Positions 12,271 through 25,445 of a DNA stretch of 64,000 nt are shown in pieces. Source of the DNA: Epiperipatus broadwayi (taxonomy: Eukaryota > Onychophora > Udeonychophora > Euonychophora > Peripatidae); assembly GCA_028023455.1 (NCBI GenBank), contig JAQFVV010000032.1, forward strand, positions 3,474,001-3,538,000. The letters run 5' to 3'. Numbering within the stretch: position 1 is the first letter of the stretch; every line of letters starts with the position of its first letter. A model generated the notes under the pieces. The model saw only the letters and a program-made list of their open reading frames with translations. It made no database searches and had not been told where the DNA came from. The position numbers and the translations under genes were made by a program.

Positions 12271-12380
12271 GTCGAGCGTTGATGGTCGAGTGGTCAGCAC
12301 AGCCGCCTTACAAGCAGTTATCCCGGGTTTGCGGGTTCACTTCCCGGCCGATGCTTTGACACATGAAAAAAAAAAAAAAA
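12271..12380 (+). mobile_element. tRNA-derived SINE with poly-A tail and target duplications
   Basis: A 95 bp tRNA-like head carries an A box (TGGTCGAGTGG, 12283-12293) and a B box (GGTTCACTTCC, 12334-12344), the internal RNA polymerase III promoter. It is followed by GACACATG and a poly-A tail. The flanks AAAATTAAAAGCA (12258-12270 and 12378-12390) are a 13 bp target site duplication, typical of LINE-mediated insertion. A sister copy lies at 63092-63200. The tRNA head resembles a class II (serine or leucine type) tRNA but the anticodon arm does not fold well, so it is not a working tRNA gene. No autonomous partner with a matching tail is obvious here. Confidence 0.9.
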
Positions 12381-12390
12381 ATTAAAAGCA

Positions 12391-15300
12391 AAATAAAAAT
12401 GTTTTTAAAATAACAATGTATGAGTGAAACAAATTAATAAACACAGTGTTCAATTGTATAATGTGAAGAGAACAGTGATATTCTGGACTGGAAATTTTAC
12501 AAGCCGCAAAATTAGTAGATAAAAAGTATTTGTATGTTTTATATAGATAGAAAATATATTCCAGTTTCATAATTATAAAGTGGGAAGGAGGGAAATATAT
12601 AAAAAGAGGTCAGAAAAAAAAGGGATTTATAGAAATATAGTTTAGCATTATATTAAATATATAGAATATAAAATAATATATGTATTACATTAGAGAAAGC
12701 TCAGTGTTATTTCAAATAAGAAAAGCATTTTTGCATACAAAAAAGAGAGAGAGAGAGACGGCAAAGTAGAATTTTGACTGTATGGTAGTTTACATGGAAA
12801 TGGGAAAAATAATGTAAAATATCTATTTCTAGAATGTGTAATATTAGAAAACAAATGCGATAAGATATAGGAAAAAGACAAAAGTAAGAGGCATAGAAAC
12901 ATAGAAGTTTTTTATTTAAGATTTTATCACATGAGTGAGAATTATAGTAAACAGATGTTATAACTTACAAAAGAGCTTTTATTAATAAGAAAAAGGAAAA
13001 GAAAAAATTGTCATTGTTAAGAGTATTATTTAAAATTGGGCTTGAAAAAAGGAAAACGAGCAGATAGAATATTTTAAGTTGACTAATGGTAGTTTTAGAT
13101 ATATGACTTTATATTCATAAAAGTTCTTGTCATCATGTAAAAAAAAAATCTATCTCATCACTATCAGAAAGTGATATAGTTACAAAATCATGTCATCTTT
13201 CTGGGGCAATTATTCTAAAAAAAGGTGACAAAGGAAAAAAGAATATTTGCCTATTTTTTACTGATAATAAAATGGACGCTGTGAGAAATGATAATGAATT
13301 TTGTTGCAATAGACAGATTTAAATAAATAATTTCAGTGCAATTTCTATTTGTAAATATTTTAGATTTTTTTTTTTACTGGAGATGTCTGTAAATATAGGG
13401 ATCAATCTGATGAAATGGTCATCTGCAACTGTGGATTATCTGAAAAAAAAAAAAAAGCAAGAAATTAAATGGTATAAATAATAGAATTTTTCATTTAAAT
13501 AGGTAAAAGCATCTGGCAAACAAAATGCAGTTATGAGAGGTCTTTAAGAGGGATTAAGCTCTTGTTGTCAAATGATGAAGTGCAAAAATTAAAAAAATAA
13601 AACAAAAATATATTGATCTAGAATTCATGGCAGATTGTTGCTATTTTTATATAGAACACTGTGACAAAATGACTGTAGTTCATTTTAATAAAAGAAATTG
13701 CGCAATAGGCTCTGTAAAAGACTCAAATGAGTGATTATTATTCTACAATTTAAATGCAGAAGGTTTTCATCAATTACTGTAAATCACCAGAACAACTACA
13801 TTAATCAAAGAAAATAAACTTACATTCAATCCATTGAGTAATCTTGGTTTGAGATTACATACAAATTTAAAGTAAAGGAGAGATTTAAGTTGACAATTCT
13901 TCTACTAGCATATAAATGATGTGTACTGAAATAAAAAAATAAATCTTAATGAATATTTATTAATTCTATTCTTGAATGGTGTTAAAATGATACATTATAA
14001 TTAAATTTATTTATTTTTTTGTAATTAAATTTTTCACTTACACTGTTTTGGTGTTATTGAAATGTGTGTAACAAAAGAAAATAATGTTTCAAAAACACAG
14101 CTCACTCTAATTTTAAACTAAAAGATTCAAATAAATAAAGAAAACAAAGAAATATTGTTTTTATATGGATTTAGTAGGTAAAGCATACATTGAAATGTGA
14201 AGTTAGTAGAGTAAATGCAAAAATGATATCCATTAACTTTTATAGGCATGAACCTATTATATACTTATAAATGAAAAGAAAGTAAATAATATCTAAATAG
14301 GGTATTTAATAATAATTTTAATACAAATAGTTTTTTGATAATATTTTATTTTTAATATATGTATTAGAAAATATCTGTATTTGTTAATTAAATGTGTAAA
14401 TTAAAAATACAAGTAAATAATTTTAAATTAGTTAATTAAATCATTTCTTTAATAATTAAATTGCAATTAATAAAGGTCATTATTTGTCTAGACATGTGAA
14501 TAGATAATCTGGATTAAAAAATTCCAAGGTCAAGTTTATTAATTATGAAAGTTAAAATTATGCTAGTAATTTAAATATTCCATCTACCTATTTGAATGGG
14601 ATTGGTTGAACTGGGTCACCTGAGAGGAACTGTAAAGAACAGATAGGCATAAGTGTTTGGATATAAAAAGAAAAACCAAAATAATTATTAGTGTATGTAT
14701 TGAAATTTTTAGTGAAATAATTTTAATAGATTAAATTTTGTTCTACTATTCTAAATCAGTTTGAAAGTTTTTAAGTGATTTTTCTTTTAATATTTCAAAT
14801 GTCTGAATAAAGAGTTAAAAGTTATCCATTGCAATACTATCCTAAGGTATATATCTAACCAACTCAGCAAATAGTAAATAATAGAAAGATGGTTGAAATA
14901 CCATTAATTTTTAAAAGGAAATCAAGTGGCATTGGAAGCATATGTTTATTTTGTCCTTACTTTAAAATCATCAAAAATCTGCAATAATTGCTTTTGATAC
15001 TTTAAAATAAGATTTTAAATCATTATTAATACTAATTTTACTTATTAATGAAGTACTTATTATATGTTTGATAAAAATGTGGCCTAAAAATGAACAATTG
15101 ATGACTAATTTTATAAAAGACAATCATGCTAAATTGTTTCGGAATTACATATAAAAGTCATTACATTTGTGTCAAATTAAAAATATAATAATGACAAATT
15201 ACCATATAAGCATTGATTATATTAATGCTAAAAGAAATTATGATTTGGAATTGTATTGTATAATTTTAATGAAAGAAAAAATTATAAGACTAAGCTTTTT

Positions 15301-15779
15301 TAATATTTTAAATAAAAAACTTTATTCATTTAGTTTTCTACTAATGCAGACAAGCTAACATTGAATTACTATAATTATTCATTCTGAATTCATCTGCTTA
15401 TTTATTTAGAATATTTCCTAAATTGCTTATTTGTTTTTAAAATATAAAATATTTTACTTTAAAGAAAGAAGAAATGATTTAAACTTACAACATACTTAAT
15501 ATTATTTGAATTTTATAATATGGAACTTTACAAACAACTGTTATTACTTAGTATCCTTTATTTTCTCATATTTCTTTGAATTTGTGCTTTAATTATAAAT
15601 ATCATTCTAAAGGAATTCCTTCCAGAATTATGATATGTTTATTTTCTTATCTGCTTCAGGGAAAGACTGTATTACAATATTTTCTTAAGGAAGATACAAA
15701 AAGGACTGGAAAGAAAAGAGACTATTTTTATAAGATAAAAATAATTCAAACCCCCAATCTAAAGTAGTAAACAAGATAC
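12391..15779. other. Intronic DNA, nothing recognised
   Basis: Part of the second host intron. It contains a short (GA)n run near 12746-12759 and many A-rich runs, but no recognisable coding fragment or shared repeat. Confidence 0.5.
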
Positions 15780-16304
15780 TTATCATATATATATTATAAT
15801 GATTGGGGGCAGGAGACTTAATATATCTACACTACAGGGCACCACTAAGCATTTGAACCTAGAAAATTTATATACTAGGCAGATACGTAAGTTTGAAAAA
15901 AAATTTATTTATATATTTTGATTCCCAATCGTTGGCCCAATGTCACCAGCTCAGCAAAACAGCAGAGATAATAAAATAATTCCTATCTAAAAACATTTTC
16001 AAAATAAAGGAAACCACTGCCAGAAATTAATACACAAACATTTATTTACGCACATATATATAAAATTTAGTATTATTTTAGAATAACTTTTACTTTGGAT
16101 TTTAACTTGATTTTAGAATTTAATTTTACATTTTAATTTTTATATTATAAGTTTGCACAGATGGATTTATAAAGGTTTGTTTTAAAATGTTGAGTATAGA
16201 TCGGTTACACGGATTACACGGTTAAAAACATTTCAAAATAAACATAAACAATCAAAATATAAAGCCATTGATGGAATTGCAGAGGGAAATTTATAAGAAA
16301 CCCA

Positions 16305-16425
16305 ATGGCATTCATCATAAGATGCCACATTGACACGAATAACTTAAAAGACATCTGAATAAATACATTTTAGATACTCACCGTAAGGTATCATTATTTA
16401 CCGAATGTCTATATATTTTGATCAA
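16305..16425 (+). repeat. Dispersed repeat B, copy 1
   Basis: The block with CATTCATCATAAGATGC, ATAACTTAAAAGAC, AATACATTTTAGATACTCA and TTTACCGAAT recurs in the same order at about 28700-28820, with moderate similarity by eye. Both lie in longer stretches (about 15780-17600 and 27500-29370) that are less AT-rich than their surroundings and may be old copies of one large element. No protein is recognisable. Confidence 0.5.
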
Positions 16426-17204
16426 ATATGAAAAACAAAAACACAACTAACCGATAACGAATCCATGCAAGCATCTATACCCAACTTAAATTTAATGCAT
16501 TTAGGGTGTCGAGTATGAATAGACTACATAGATTGCATTTGAAAAAAAAAAATTCCTTATTTAACCTTAGGCCAAAAGTTTGCAGTTAAACTAATGTCAA
16601 TCCATCTGATATATCGATGTATTCATTAATACGAATATGACAGCACAAATATAGGTTAAGAGAAGAAATTGACTCTCATCCAGATAGAAATACTACATCT
16701 ATCTGATGAGAAGAGCAATAAAAAAAACTCCATAGGAAGAGACTGTGGTCCTTTTTGCCGACTTACAATCCCATCCATGGGCAAAGGGGGTTGGGTGGTG
16801 TACACTAGCGATTCTGCCCATGGCGAACCTCATACTACATCTACTAATTACACCAATATATCCAATCCATTGACCCAATTCAACTACGAAACAAATAACC
16901 TAAGATTACCCTCCCCTAATAAAACTTCACAAATCTATACAGCCATTCATGCCTGACTTAAATTTAACATTTATATAATTTAGTTTAACTAAAAACAGAA
17001 GTCATAATAAAAACTTAAAGAACAAAAAAAAAAAAATGGAAATGATTTAAAAAAAAAAGAAATACATCAAATAAAATTACTTATTAATAAATTAAGTTGG
17101 TCAGATAGGATTCTATTTCTATAAATTAAATACTGGGAAAGTTTATATTTTAGAGTTCTTAGTGTTTTCAAATTAATTAATGTTCATTAGATTTCATAAA
17201 GTTC

Positions 17205-17600
17205 TTACCATTTTAACAAGTCTGTAGTTTCTAATTTCTTGCAGTTGCTTGCCATTTGGAATCCAGCGTTAAATCCCCTGATGATCCTGTGGTCCTCAAC
17301 ATAGAAAAATCGATGTTTCATTTTTCTTTCCTTTTAACGAGACTGAAGGGATTGAAGAGTGCGTCTTTTTAATCCCTTCTCCTTCAACTTTGCACTAACA
17401 CATATAGTCACATCTTTTCTCCTTTAGCTCTTTCTTCATTCATTTTTTATAGTAGACTTTCAGATCCAGTGGACATTACGTCACGATGATGGTGATGGTC
17501 TTTTTACTGAGGTCCGATTCCATGAGTGATTTCCCCTATTGGCTATTCTGATCCCATTGTTTTTCTCTCCTATCTGACCTTTGCTTATACATTTAAATGC
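17205..17600. other. Less AT-rich intronic patch, unidentified
   Basis: This stretch has noticeably higher GC than its surroundings, for example around GACGATG-like and CCCCTATTGGC blocks near 17494-17545. No protein or RNA gene was recognised. It may be the remainder of the element that includes repeat B. Confidence 0.35.
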
Positions 17601-17769
17601 CCAAGGGCTAGTTCACTTGGACTAATTAAAATAATCATTTCCATTTTTCAATAACATTAATTAATTTGTTTTCCAAACTTAAAGCTATATTTTTATCTCT
17701 AAATCTTTTTAAGTTTTTGCTTTTAAAATACTTTTTCTATTTTTAATAAAGTTTTATTTTAATAATTTT

Positions 17770-17851
17770 TTTCATCTGTGCAATTTTATATATATATATA
17801 TATATATATAAAATTGCATATAATTGCACAGATGAAAAAAATATCTAAACT

Positions 17852-17891
<40 letters not shown>

Positions 17892-17905
17892 AGTTTAGAT
17901 GATAT
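17770..17905. repeat. Two palindromes built around (TA)n cores
   Basis: TTTTTTCATCTGTGCAATTT is followed by a TA run and then AAATTGCA-TATAATTGCACAGATGAAAAAA, the inverse of the left arm with a small duplication. Immediately after, ATCTAAACTCAAATATA leads into another TA run (about 17855-17888), closed by TATATTTGAGTTTAGAT, a perfect inverse. A third such structure is at 54556-54615. Confidence 0.9.
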
Positions 17906-20900
17906 TTAATTTCAATTTTTAATTCTTAAAAAAAAGAAGTTTTTATTCGCAAACATTTCTTTTTTCATGTTTAATAAAAAAAAATAACGGCGTATGTGCC
18001 CATTACAATATATATTGTGTCCATCTGAATGGGCACAAGGGTTTAAGATACTTTGTATCTTAAATTAAATAGTTATATTATATTAAAAAAAAATGAAATA
18101 GCCTTAGAATTTTTAAATTTTTTTGCTGGAGATTGCTTAAAGCTTAAATATGGATTGATTATGCAGTTTATTGACCACTTTATAAGTATCCATTAGTATT
18201 AGTGTGGTTAATGAGGTATTTAATGTAAGGAAGAGGGTTGTTTATTAATGGAATTGATACATTTTGCCAGAAAGACGCAAAGTTATTTTATATTATTGTA
18301 GTATTAGTTGAATGGTTTTAAAATCCTTTATTCATTGATACTTGTCTTTTTGTCAACAATTAATAGCCATTTCAATCATATTTAGTTAAGATAGTTTAAT
18401 ATTTGGGTTGTAGTACATGAGTATGCATGTATGACTCTGCATTATGTTTCATTTCATTTTCATCTTTAATAACAGCAAATAACAAATAATCTTTAATAAC
18501 ATTCACAATAAAAACATTTAAATTACAGTAGTTATCTTAAATAATTAACAAATATATATTTATTTCCAATGATTAATAGATAGTTAAATCAATGGATTAT
18601 TTTACCAATTAAATAAATTATTAATCATTTTTATTTGATAGTTAATTAATATGCTTTTTTTTTCAGGTTTGTAAAAGCTATTTATTTTATTATTATTATT
18701 TTTTTTTGTCATTTAGTTCTGAAAATCAAAGTGATTTTTTTTTTTTGTAAAGATTTTTTTTTTTTGCATATGTAATTAGCAGAGATAGAAGAAAAAGCAT
18801 GGGAGTAACCTTGGGAGAAAAGGAACTCTGCTAAAGATAGCTATTTTAACAAAGATCTCCAGTGGAAAATTGTTTTATGTAATGTAACTGTAGACAGTAA
18901 ACAGTGGTTCATTTATTGTGGAAATTTAAGCCATTTGCTAAAGTCAAATTGACTTTGAAAAGACTTTGGAGTAAAATTTCTAAAGGATCCCAAGAAATTT
19001 ATTATGGGACAAGTTAATTTCAGAATGCAGTTTTAAATTTTAAAAAAAGGTACTCAGTTTACTTTACTCTTCTTGAATTAAACATTTTGAATTTAACCTC
19101 TTTATAACTATTGCTCTTTTAAAAATGTATGTTAATAACATCCAGTCTACATTACTTCACTTAATTATCATTTTAAATAGGAATAAATTGCATGAATATT
19201 ATTGTTGTACCATTAACCAACGTGTCTTTTTTTAATATATCTGGAAAACACATGCAGAACTATTTTACGGAATATATTTTAATTCTTCACTATCTTCCGT
19301 GCTGTGTTTTTGTGAGGATTAAACATAAAATTAAGAACATGCATATTTTAATAAATCATGCCATGTTTAAATTCATCATAAAGAGATAGCAGTATTTATT
19401 TATCTGATATTTCTGGAAATGAAGGAAATAAAATGTGAGCTACTTCAAATTAAGTATCTGTTTAAATCGAATAGAAGGATAGAAATGCTGGTAATTTTTG
19501 TTCTCTCCGGTGAAGATGAAAAATAAAACAAAGTATTATTAAATGCTATTCAATAAACTACTAAAAAAATTACGTATTCAATTTAAATAAGTGAAATAAT
19601 TCCTGTCCAACAGTAGTTAAGAATTTATTATATTCTCGTCATAATAGAAGAAAAATTGATTGCTTATGTATGATACAGTAACTTAAATAACTTTGTTATG
19701 AACATTGAAGATGCTGAGTTCTATTTAAGCATGACTATATTTGTGTGGTTATCCTACAGCAGTTTATTTTAGTTTAAAATTCGGTTTGGAATATGTCCCA
19801 TATTATTTCATCAACCTGGAACCGAGCTTTCCAAGTGAACTTTTATTTTAAGTTATAAAACTAATAACCTTTGTGTCTTTATTTTTTTTTTATTGCTTGT
19901 CATAATTAATGTATATGATAGGTAGATAGGCTTTATTTATTATTATGTTATTTATAATTTGGGTATGTTGACCATCAAGAACGTTTCTGAAGCGTATTTA
20001 AATGAGGAGTATGCTGGTAAAAATTGATTGTATTCAAATAAGTTTTATTGTTCTTTTACAAAGGTAAAAGAAACAAGTATTTTTTTTTAAAAAATATATT
20101 ATTAGAGAGGTTTATATTTATTTTGCATACTTTATTATCTCAAAGTGAGAATTATTATTATTATTTTTTTTGAATCAACGAACGTATAATAGAAATAGTT
20201 TGTTAGATATGAAAGAAAGTTCGTTCGTAATAATTAGAACCATTGAATCTTAAAAAGTAACCTAAAGTTTACTAAATTAAAAGTTATACCTTAATGTAAT
20301 ATTTAGTTATCATGTTACCTGCTTAGTGTGTAATTTAGAGTTAATATTATATATACTTTTTATTCGCGGGTGTGTGTTTGTTTTGCACAATTATGATATT
20401 TGTTTGACAAAGTTCAGTTTGTGAATATTTTATGCATAAATTTCGTGCACTGTCATATTTTTCTGAGTTGAATGGATTGATATATTATCTGTATGTATTT
20501 ATCTGCCAGCATGTATTTATAATGTTCGATATTTAGAGAAGCTATGAGAATAGAAAGAAATCTGATTGCGTTATAATGTCTGTAGGGATAAAAGATCTTG
20601 CTTATGTAGTATATGTTAATAATTTTCCATGAGTAGAGCCTAGTTTATTTTATATGCGTATGATTAATGATATTTTTTGAAGTGATGTTCTTAGGGCCCT
20701 GGTGATGAGGAAATAAGTCCCCACCAATAGTGTATTTAGAAGTAGACGAGTTATTGTTGAAATATGATTAAATGATGTTTAGGAAGTTATGTGACGTTTT
20801 TCTTAGATTCTTGGTAATGAGGAATTGTAAAAGTGTTCAGTAAGAGTTATCTGCTCCTCATGTAGATTTTTCCTTTATAACGTATAGTATGTATAATCAT

Positions 20901-22522
20901 GAAAATATAGCTTTGTGTTAATTAATATGTGGCTAGATAAATTGTTAGATTAATTGTTGATGTAGTATTAGTGTCATATTTTAGTGATGAATTACGAAAA
21001 TTGTTCGAAATAAAATAATTGTATGATATTTTCTTAATGAATGGAGAGTTTATAGAAAGATTGTTTTATATTATTGCTGCTTGAACGTGCACACATACAC
21101 GTAATTTAAATATTATCGCGTATATAAAGTATAGAGATATTGAAATTAAAATGAGGAATAAATGTTTCTTTGAAATACATTACATTCATTTAATAGAAGT
21201 ATAAAGTATTAAGATTAAAAACGGGAAATAAATATTTTAAAATACAGTGTATTTATTTAAATAAAGGTTATAAATCATCAAATCATCAGAATAAACATGA
21301 TTTTATTGCTATAAATGAAAGGTATACGTAATTGACAGTGATTATTAGTCAATTAGAGAAAGTTGCTTTGCTGAAAGCCAAATATAAGTAATTTGATGTA
21401 TTTTGTTAATCAAGAGTAATATCCTCTCAAAAGTATTTTTTTTTTGTGCTAATAATATAACATGTTACTTATTTATTGTCATATAGATGAAACATGTAAG
21501 CAAAGTATGTGTTCGAAGTCAGGATATTTAAGCTTTGTTATTAATTTGCTTTGATAGTAGGGATAATCCCAAACTGATGCTAATAATTTATTTGATAATT
21601 TAAAAATCTGTAAAACAAATAGTCCATTTGCTAATATCATATTAAACCAAGTTTATTTTATTGTAATAAATGATTTGTTTTAGTTATTTAAAATCTTAAA
21701 ATCTGTGTCTTGAGTTATTCTTGTGTACATTCATGTTTTCTATTTCCACATCTCCACATTTCATAAATCTATTACAAAATGGATATATTATTTTAGAGTT
21801 ATAATATTAAATTTGCTAATGTTTGACAATATTGTTTTTCTTAATCCAAACATTATAAAAGAACATTTGCCACTTGATCAACGTATTAGATGGGTTGCCA
21901 AGTCAGTATATTTGTTAGATGATGATATGAGATTAAAATACTCTATCTCTGTCATTATCTTATTATTGAAACACAGTAAAATATTTAGTCAATTTGTTCA
22001 TTACATTTTTATCACACTTTAGAATTATAATTTATGGGCCAATGTAGTTTATTTAATTCAACTGTGTTTGTTAAAATTCCCTGAGATCTTCTAGTTTACA
22101 TCTTGATTGGCATTAAAGGAGATGTTTGGATTATGATATGCCAAGCCATAGAATAGTTTAGGATTATAATTATAGCAAGCTGATATATGTTATACTTGCA
22201 TGAGGGAAGAAATTAAGTTTAAAGTATATTTTAATAGACTGTACCAAATAAACATTATGATTCTTTATCATACAATTAATTAACAAAGGAATTTACATTA
22301 TGTTAAATGTTTTATAATATTTCTTCTTTTATTCATTTATTATCATATATCTTATGAACTGCCTATAGCCTCCCACTGAGCTGAGCTGAACATAAACTTA
22401 AATATAGAGTCTCAATAATAATTTTGTATTGTATATTTTGTTATATTGTTCTATTCATTAATAGAACTAGTGCCTGGGCATTTCGTTCATATAATGTATA
22501 TGAGCGGTGTTGGGAGTGTAGG

Positions 22523-22526
<4 letters not shown>
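17906..22526. other. Intronic DNA, nothing recognised
   Basis: Large AT-rich part of the second host intron with scattered poly-T runs. No gene, transposon domain or repeat shared with other parts of the window was found. Confidence 0.5.

Positions 22527-22604
<78 letters not shown>
22527..22604. repeat. (TA)n microsatellite
   Basis: An uninterrupted TA run of about 76 bp ends exactly where the RTE fragment begins. Open frames through it (Ile-Tyr repeats) are artefacts. Confidence 0.95.
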
Positions 22605-22606
<2 letters not shown>

Positions 22607-23370
22607 ATCATCAAGGTATAGACACAGGATATTGTCATATTCTGAAGAATATTTATAAAAATGCAACAGCAACAATTAGACTACATAATGATACTAGGAA
22701 AGTTAACATTGAGAAGGGTGCAAGACAGGGTGACTCTATATATTCAAAACGTTTTATAGCAGTGCTACAAGAAGTATTTTGTGGATTAAAATGGGAAGCT
22801 AAAGGAGTAAAAGTAAATGGAGATTATTTAAGTCATTTAGATTTTGCAGATGATGCAATTGTTTTTTCAAATAATGGTTTAGAACTTCAGGAAATGTTGC
22901 AGGAGTTATTAGATAAAAGTAAGAAAGTAGGACTAAAGATAAATGTTAAAAAGACTAAAGTAATGTTCAGTGGATTTTCTCAAAAGTTGAAAATAATGAT
23001 TGATTACGATGAGTTAGAAGAAGTTAACAACTACAAATACCTTGGTCAGAATTTTACTACAGATGGAAACATAATGGATGAAATTAATCACAGAATTAAA
23101 CTTGGTTTGAGTGCTTTTGATAGAAATAACTTGATATTAAAATAAAATATACCTATGTGTCTTAAAAGGAATGTTTTTAATAAATGTTTTTTACCAGTTC
23201 TTACTTATGGATTTGAAACTTGGACACTTAATAGAAGAGCAATACTGAGACTTCAGACTACTCAAAGAGGTATGGAGAGATGCATGTTAAGAGTAACAAG
23301 AAGAGATTGAAAACACAATATATGGATAAAAGAACAAACAGGTGTTATTGACTTCATTGAAAAAATTAAA
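22605..23370 (+). pseudogene. RTE-type LINE reverse transcriptase fragment
   Basis: The fragment aligns at high identity with 48957-49730. In the reading frame it shows a RQGDSI motif (mutated further on), then from 22762 LQEVFCGLKWEAKGVKVNG, LDFADDAIVF (catalytic FADD of RT, about 22839-22853), VKKTKVMF, NNYKYLGQ, and after stops a PMCLKR...TWTLNRRAI...TTQR segment. It has lost both ends: it starts inside RT just after a TA run and stops near 23370 before the conserved 3' WAGHIAR region. At least three stops or frame changes make it inactive. It sits in the second host intron, about 110 bp from the MAM exon. Confidence 0.9.
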
Positions 23371-23478
23371 TGTTTTAAATTATTTTATTAAAATGTATAT
23401 ACTATATATAAAAAGGTTTTCTTATGATATTACAATTTACAAAACTGAATACATATATATTTCTATTTTTATCTATAG

Positions 23479-23628
23479 AAAGTAATGTGCATTATTGTAA
23501 TTTTGAAACTGATTTTTGTGAATGGTCACAAGACCAAACAGATACTTTTGATTGGACAAGAGCAAATGGAGGAACTCCTACTGCAGATACTGGACCAACT
23601 TATGATTTTACAATTGGTGATGGATCAG
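23479..23628 (+). CDS. MAM domain exon 1 of the astacin gene
   Basis: This exon encodes about 50 residues that open a MAM domain: VHYCNFETDFCEWSQDQTD, FDWTRANGGTPTADTGPTYD, IGDGSG. The CNFE-x-x-x-CxW start, the F-DW-R segment and the TPT-DTGP motif are classic MAM landmarks. The acceptor is TTTATCTATAG/AA and the donor G/GTATTT. Phase 1 in and phase 1 out fit the sushi exon upstream and the second MAM exon at 44830. MAM domains act in homophilic or heterophilic extracellular adhesion and in meprins support oligomerisation. The frame continues open past the donor only by chance. Confidence 0.92.
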
Positions 23629-24484
23629 GTATTTTAAAAAACATTTGTTTTAAAAATTTAGTATGTTTTAAAATAACAAAATAGATTTTTTATTTTTTTA
23701 TTTTCTAATGAGTATTGATTGCATTTATAAAAATAAGATCGTTTGATCCTCTTCCAGATAAACAGGCCAGATCAAATTTTAATTTGTTTTATCTATCTGA
23801 AGCATTTATCTTTATAATTATAATTTTAAACATTAATGTGGAACTTGAATTGACCTCTTCTAATTTTATTATTGGATCTTATAAAATGAATAAAAAAAAA
23901 TCTCAGTTTGGTCAATTGCGATTTTCAACCTGGAAGGTCAAATATCACACGACCTTCTGAAGAACTTACTTCATTATTATTTATTTTATAAATTATAAGG
24001 AACTATCATGTTTATGGGGAAGTGATAGATTATCACCACTGTCAGCAAAAAAAATGCTCAGTAAGATTATTTACTGCTGTGTATTTTAGACAATGTTTGT
24101 TGATTCAAAACTTTAATAAGTTAGAATTTTCAAATCGTTTTTTTGATAATGATAATAAAAACAAGACTTCAGCAATCGTTGTCTTAGAAACAATTTCCAT
24201 TTAAACAAAGATAAATAACAAAATCATTTGTCACATTCAACAGGTATAGTTGCATTATCATTTAGAATTTATTTCCTTATAAGTTAATCTTAAAAATGGA
24301 AATGATATTAATGTTGTTATTAAAGTAAATTATTAAAAGCCTAACTTCAAGACTGTTTATTGGGCCATATGCAAAGTATAAATGGGAAATCATTCTTGTA
24401 TTATTTGGCACTTGAAAAGTCTGATGAGTTTATTTCTATATGAGTGGGTGTTGAGAGATCTTTATCCTGATAGGAACTATTTAG
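23629..24484. other. Intronic DNA, nothing recognised
   Basis: Start of the 21.2 kb third intron. Short open frames occur at 23715 and 24022 but show no protein similarity I recognise. Confidence 0.5.
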
Positions 24485-24653
24485 TAAAAAGGATCTAAGC
24501 CAATAAACATCACATGATCACTATTTCTTATGCTTGCTTATAACTGGCATTAAAACAGGCAAAAACTCACTATATGTATTGCCACACAGCAAGCTAGAGT
24601 AATCAATAGATGCCAGAAGGCTTGTGCATAAAATGTCCATCTAGTGCATACAC

Positions 24654-24712
24654 ATTCAATATCCCCAGACTAGTTTCTGGCTTGTGGCCTTCGTCAATAA
24701 GGAGCCTTGGAT
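24654..24712 (-). ncRNA. Near-intact type I hammerhead ribozyme (R1)
   Basis: On the minus strand the order is ATCCAA, TCCTTA, TTGACGA (C3 is U; N7 is C), helix II GGC-CACAA-GCC, GAAA, helix III A-C-TA-G-T with GTC as cleavage triplet, TGGGGA, then TTGAAT. Inner helix I pairs with two wobbles. The single core change at C3 would be expected to abolish or strongly reduce cleavage. Confidence 0.65.
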
Positions 24713-25285
24713 TTGAGAGCACTGCACCTAGATCTTAGGATCTATTGCAACCCTACAGCGGCTACCTTTTATCTCAACTACAAAACTATGAGTCTTAAAT
24801 TGAAAACACTTTAATATTTTCAATCCAAGTCCATCAGTTTATATAGTCATACAGGTCTGAACTCAGTTCAACACTCATACAGCCACCAATACCCTATTAG
24901 GCAGGATTGGTTTTAATCCAATAAACATCACATGATCATCATTTCTAATGCTTGCTGTGTGGCAATACATATTGTGAGTTTTTGCCTGTTTTAATAACAG
25001 TTATACACAAGCATAAGAAATAGTGATCATGTGATGCTTATTGGCTTAAAACCAATTCTGTCTAATAGGATATTGGTGGCTATGGTTATTAAAGAATCAA
25101 AGATCCCAAAATGTATGGGTGCTGAACTGAGTTCAGATCTGTATGATTATATAAGCTGATGGGCTTGGATTGAAAATATTAAGGTGTTTTCAATTTAAGA
25201 CTCATAGTTTTGTAGTTAAGTAGAGATAAAAGGTGGCTGCTGGAGAGTTGCATTAGATTCTAAGATCTTGGTGCAGTGCTCTCAG

Positions 25286-25346
25286 ATCCAAGGTTCCCCA
25301 GTGACAAAAGCCACAAGCCAGAAAATAGTCTGGGGATATTAGGATG
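25286..25346 (+). ncRNA. Degenerate type I hammerhead ribozyme (R1)
   Basis: On the plus strand: ATCCAA, TCCCCA, then GTGACAA replacing CTGATGA, a helix II remnant AGCC-ACAA-GCC, GAAA, ATAGTC, TGGGGA, TTAGGAT. Inner helix I (TCCCCA/TGGGGA) is fully Watson-Crick, but two core bases are changed. Confidence 0.55.
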
Positions 25347-25445
25347 AGTAGGCACTAGATGCATTTTATGCACAAGCTTTCTGGCATCCATTGATTACCC
25401 TAGCTTGCTGTGTGGCAATAAATATAGTGAGTTTTTGCCTGTTTT

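Larger units (their letters stand above)
24485..25445. repeat. R1 inverted pair (palindrome of about 960 bp)
   Basis: The left arm (about 24485-24895) matches the R1 monomer with the ribozyme on the minus strand. The right arm (about 24900-25445) is the same repeat inverted, with the ribozyme on the plus strand. Shared blocks include CTGAACTCAGTTCA, TCTAATAGGATATTGGTGGC and its inverse, and TGTGTGGCAATA. The right arm is longer than one monomer, so it also carries the tandem junction. RNA from either strand could fold as a long hairpin. Confidence 0.88.

Noticed and set aside
12271-12360. Possible functional tRNA gene
   Set aside because: A and B boxes are present, but the anticodon arm does not fold, there is a poly-A tail and target duplications, and a second copy has the same tail. 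It is a SINE.
16669-16956. 95-codon open frame
   Set aside because: No domain recognised, low-complexity composition, and it sits inside a repeat-like intronic patch.
21723-22022. 99-codon open frame
   Set aside because: Composition is that of random AT-rich DNA; no splice context or similarity recognised.
22441-22658. Ile-Tyr repeat proteins on both strands
   Set aside because: Translations of a (TA)n microsatellite.
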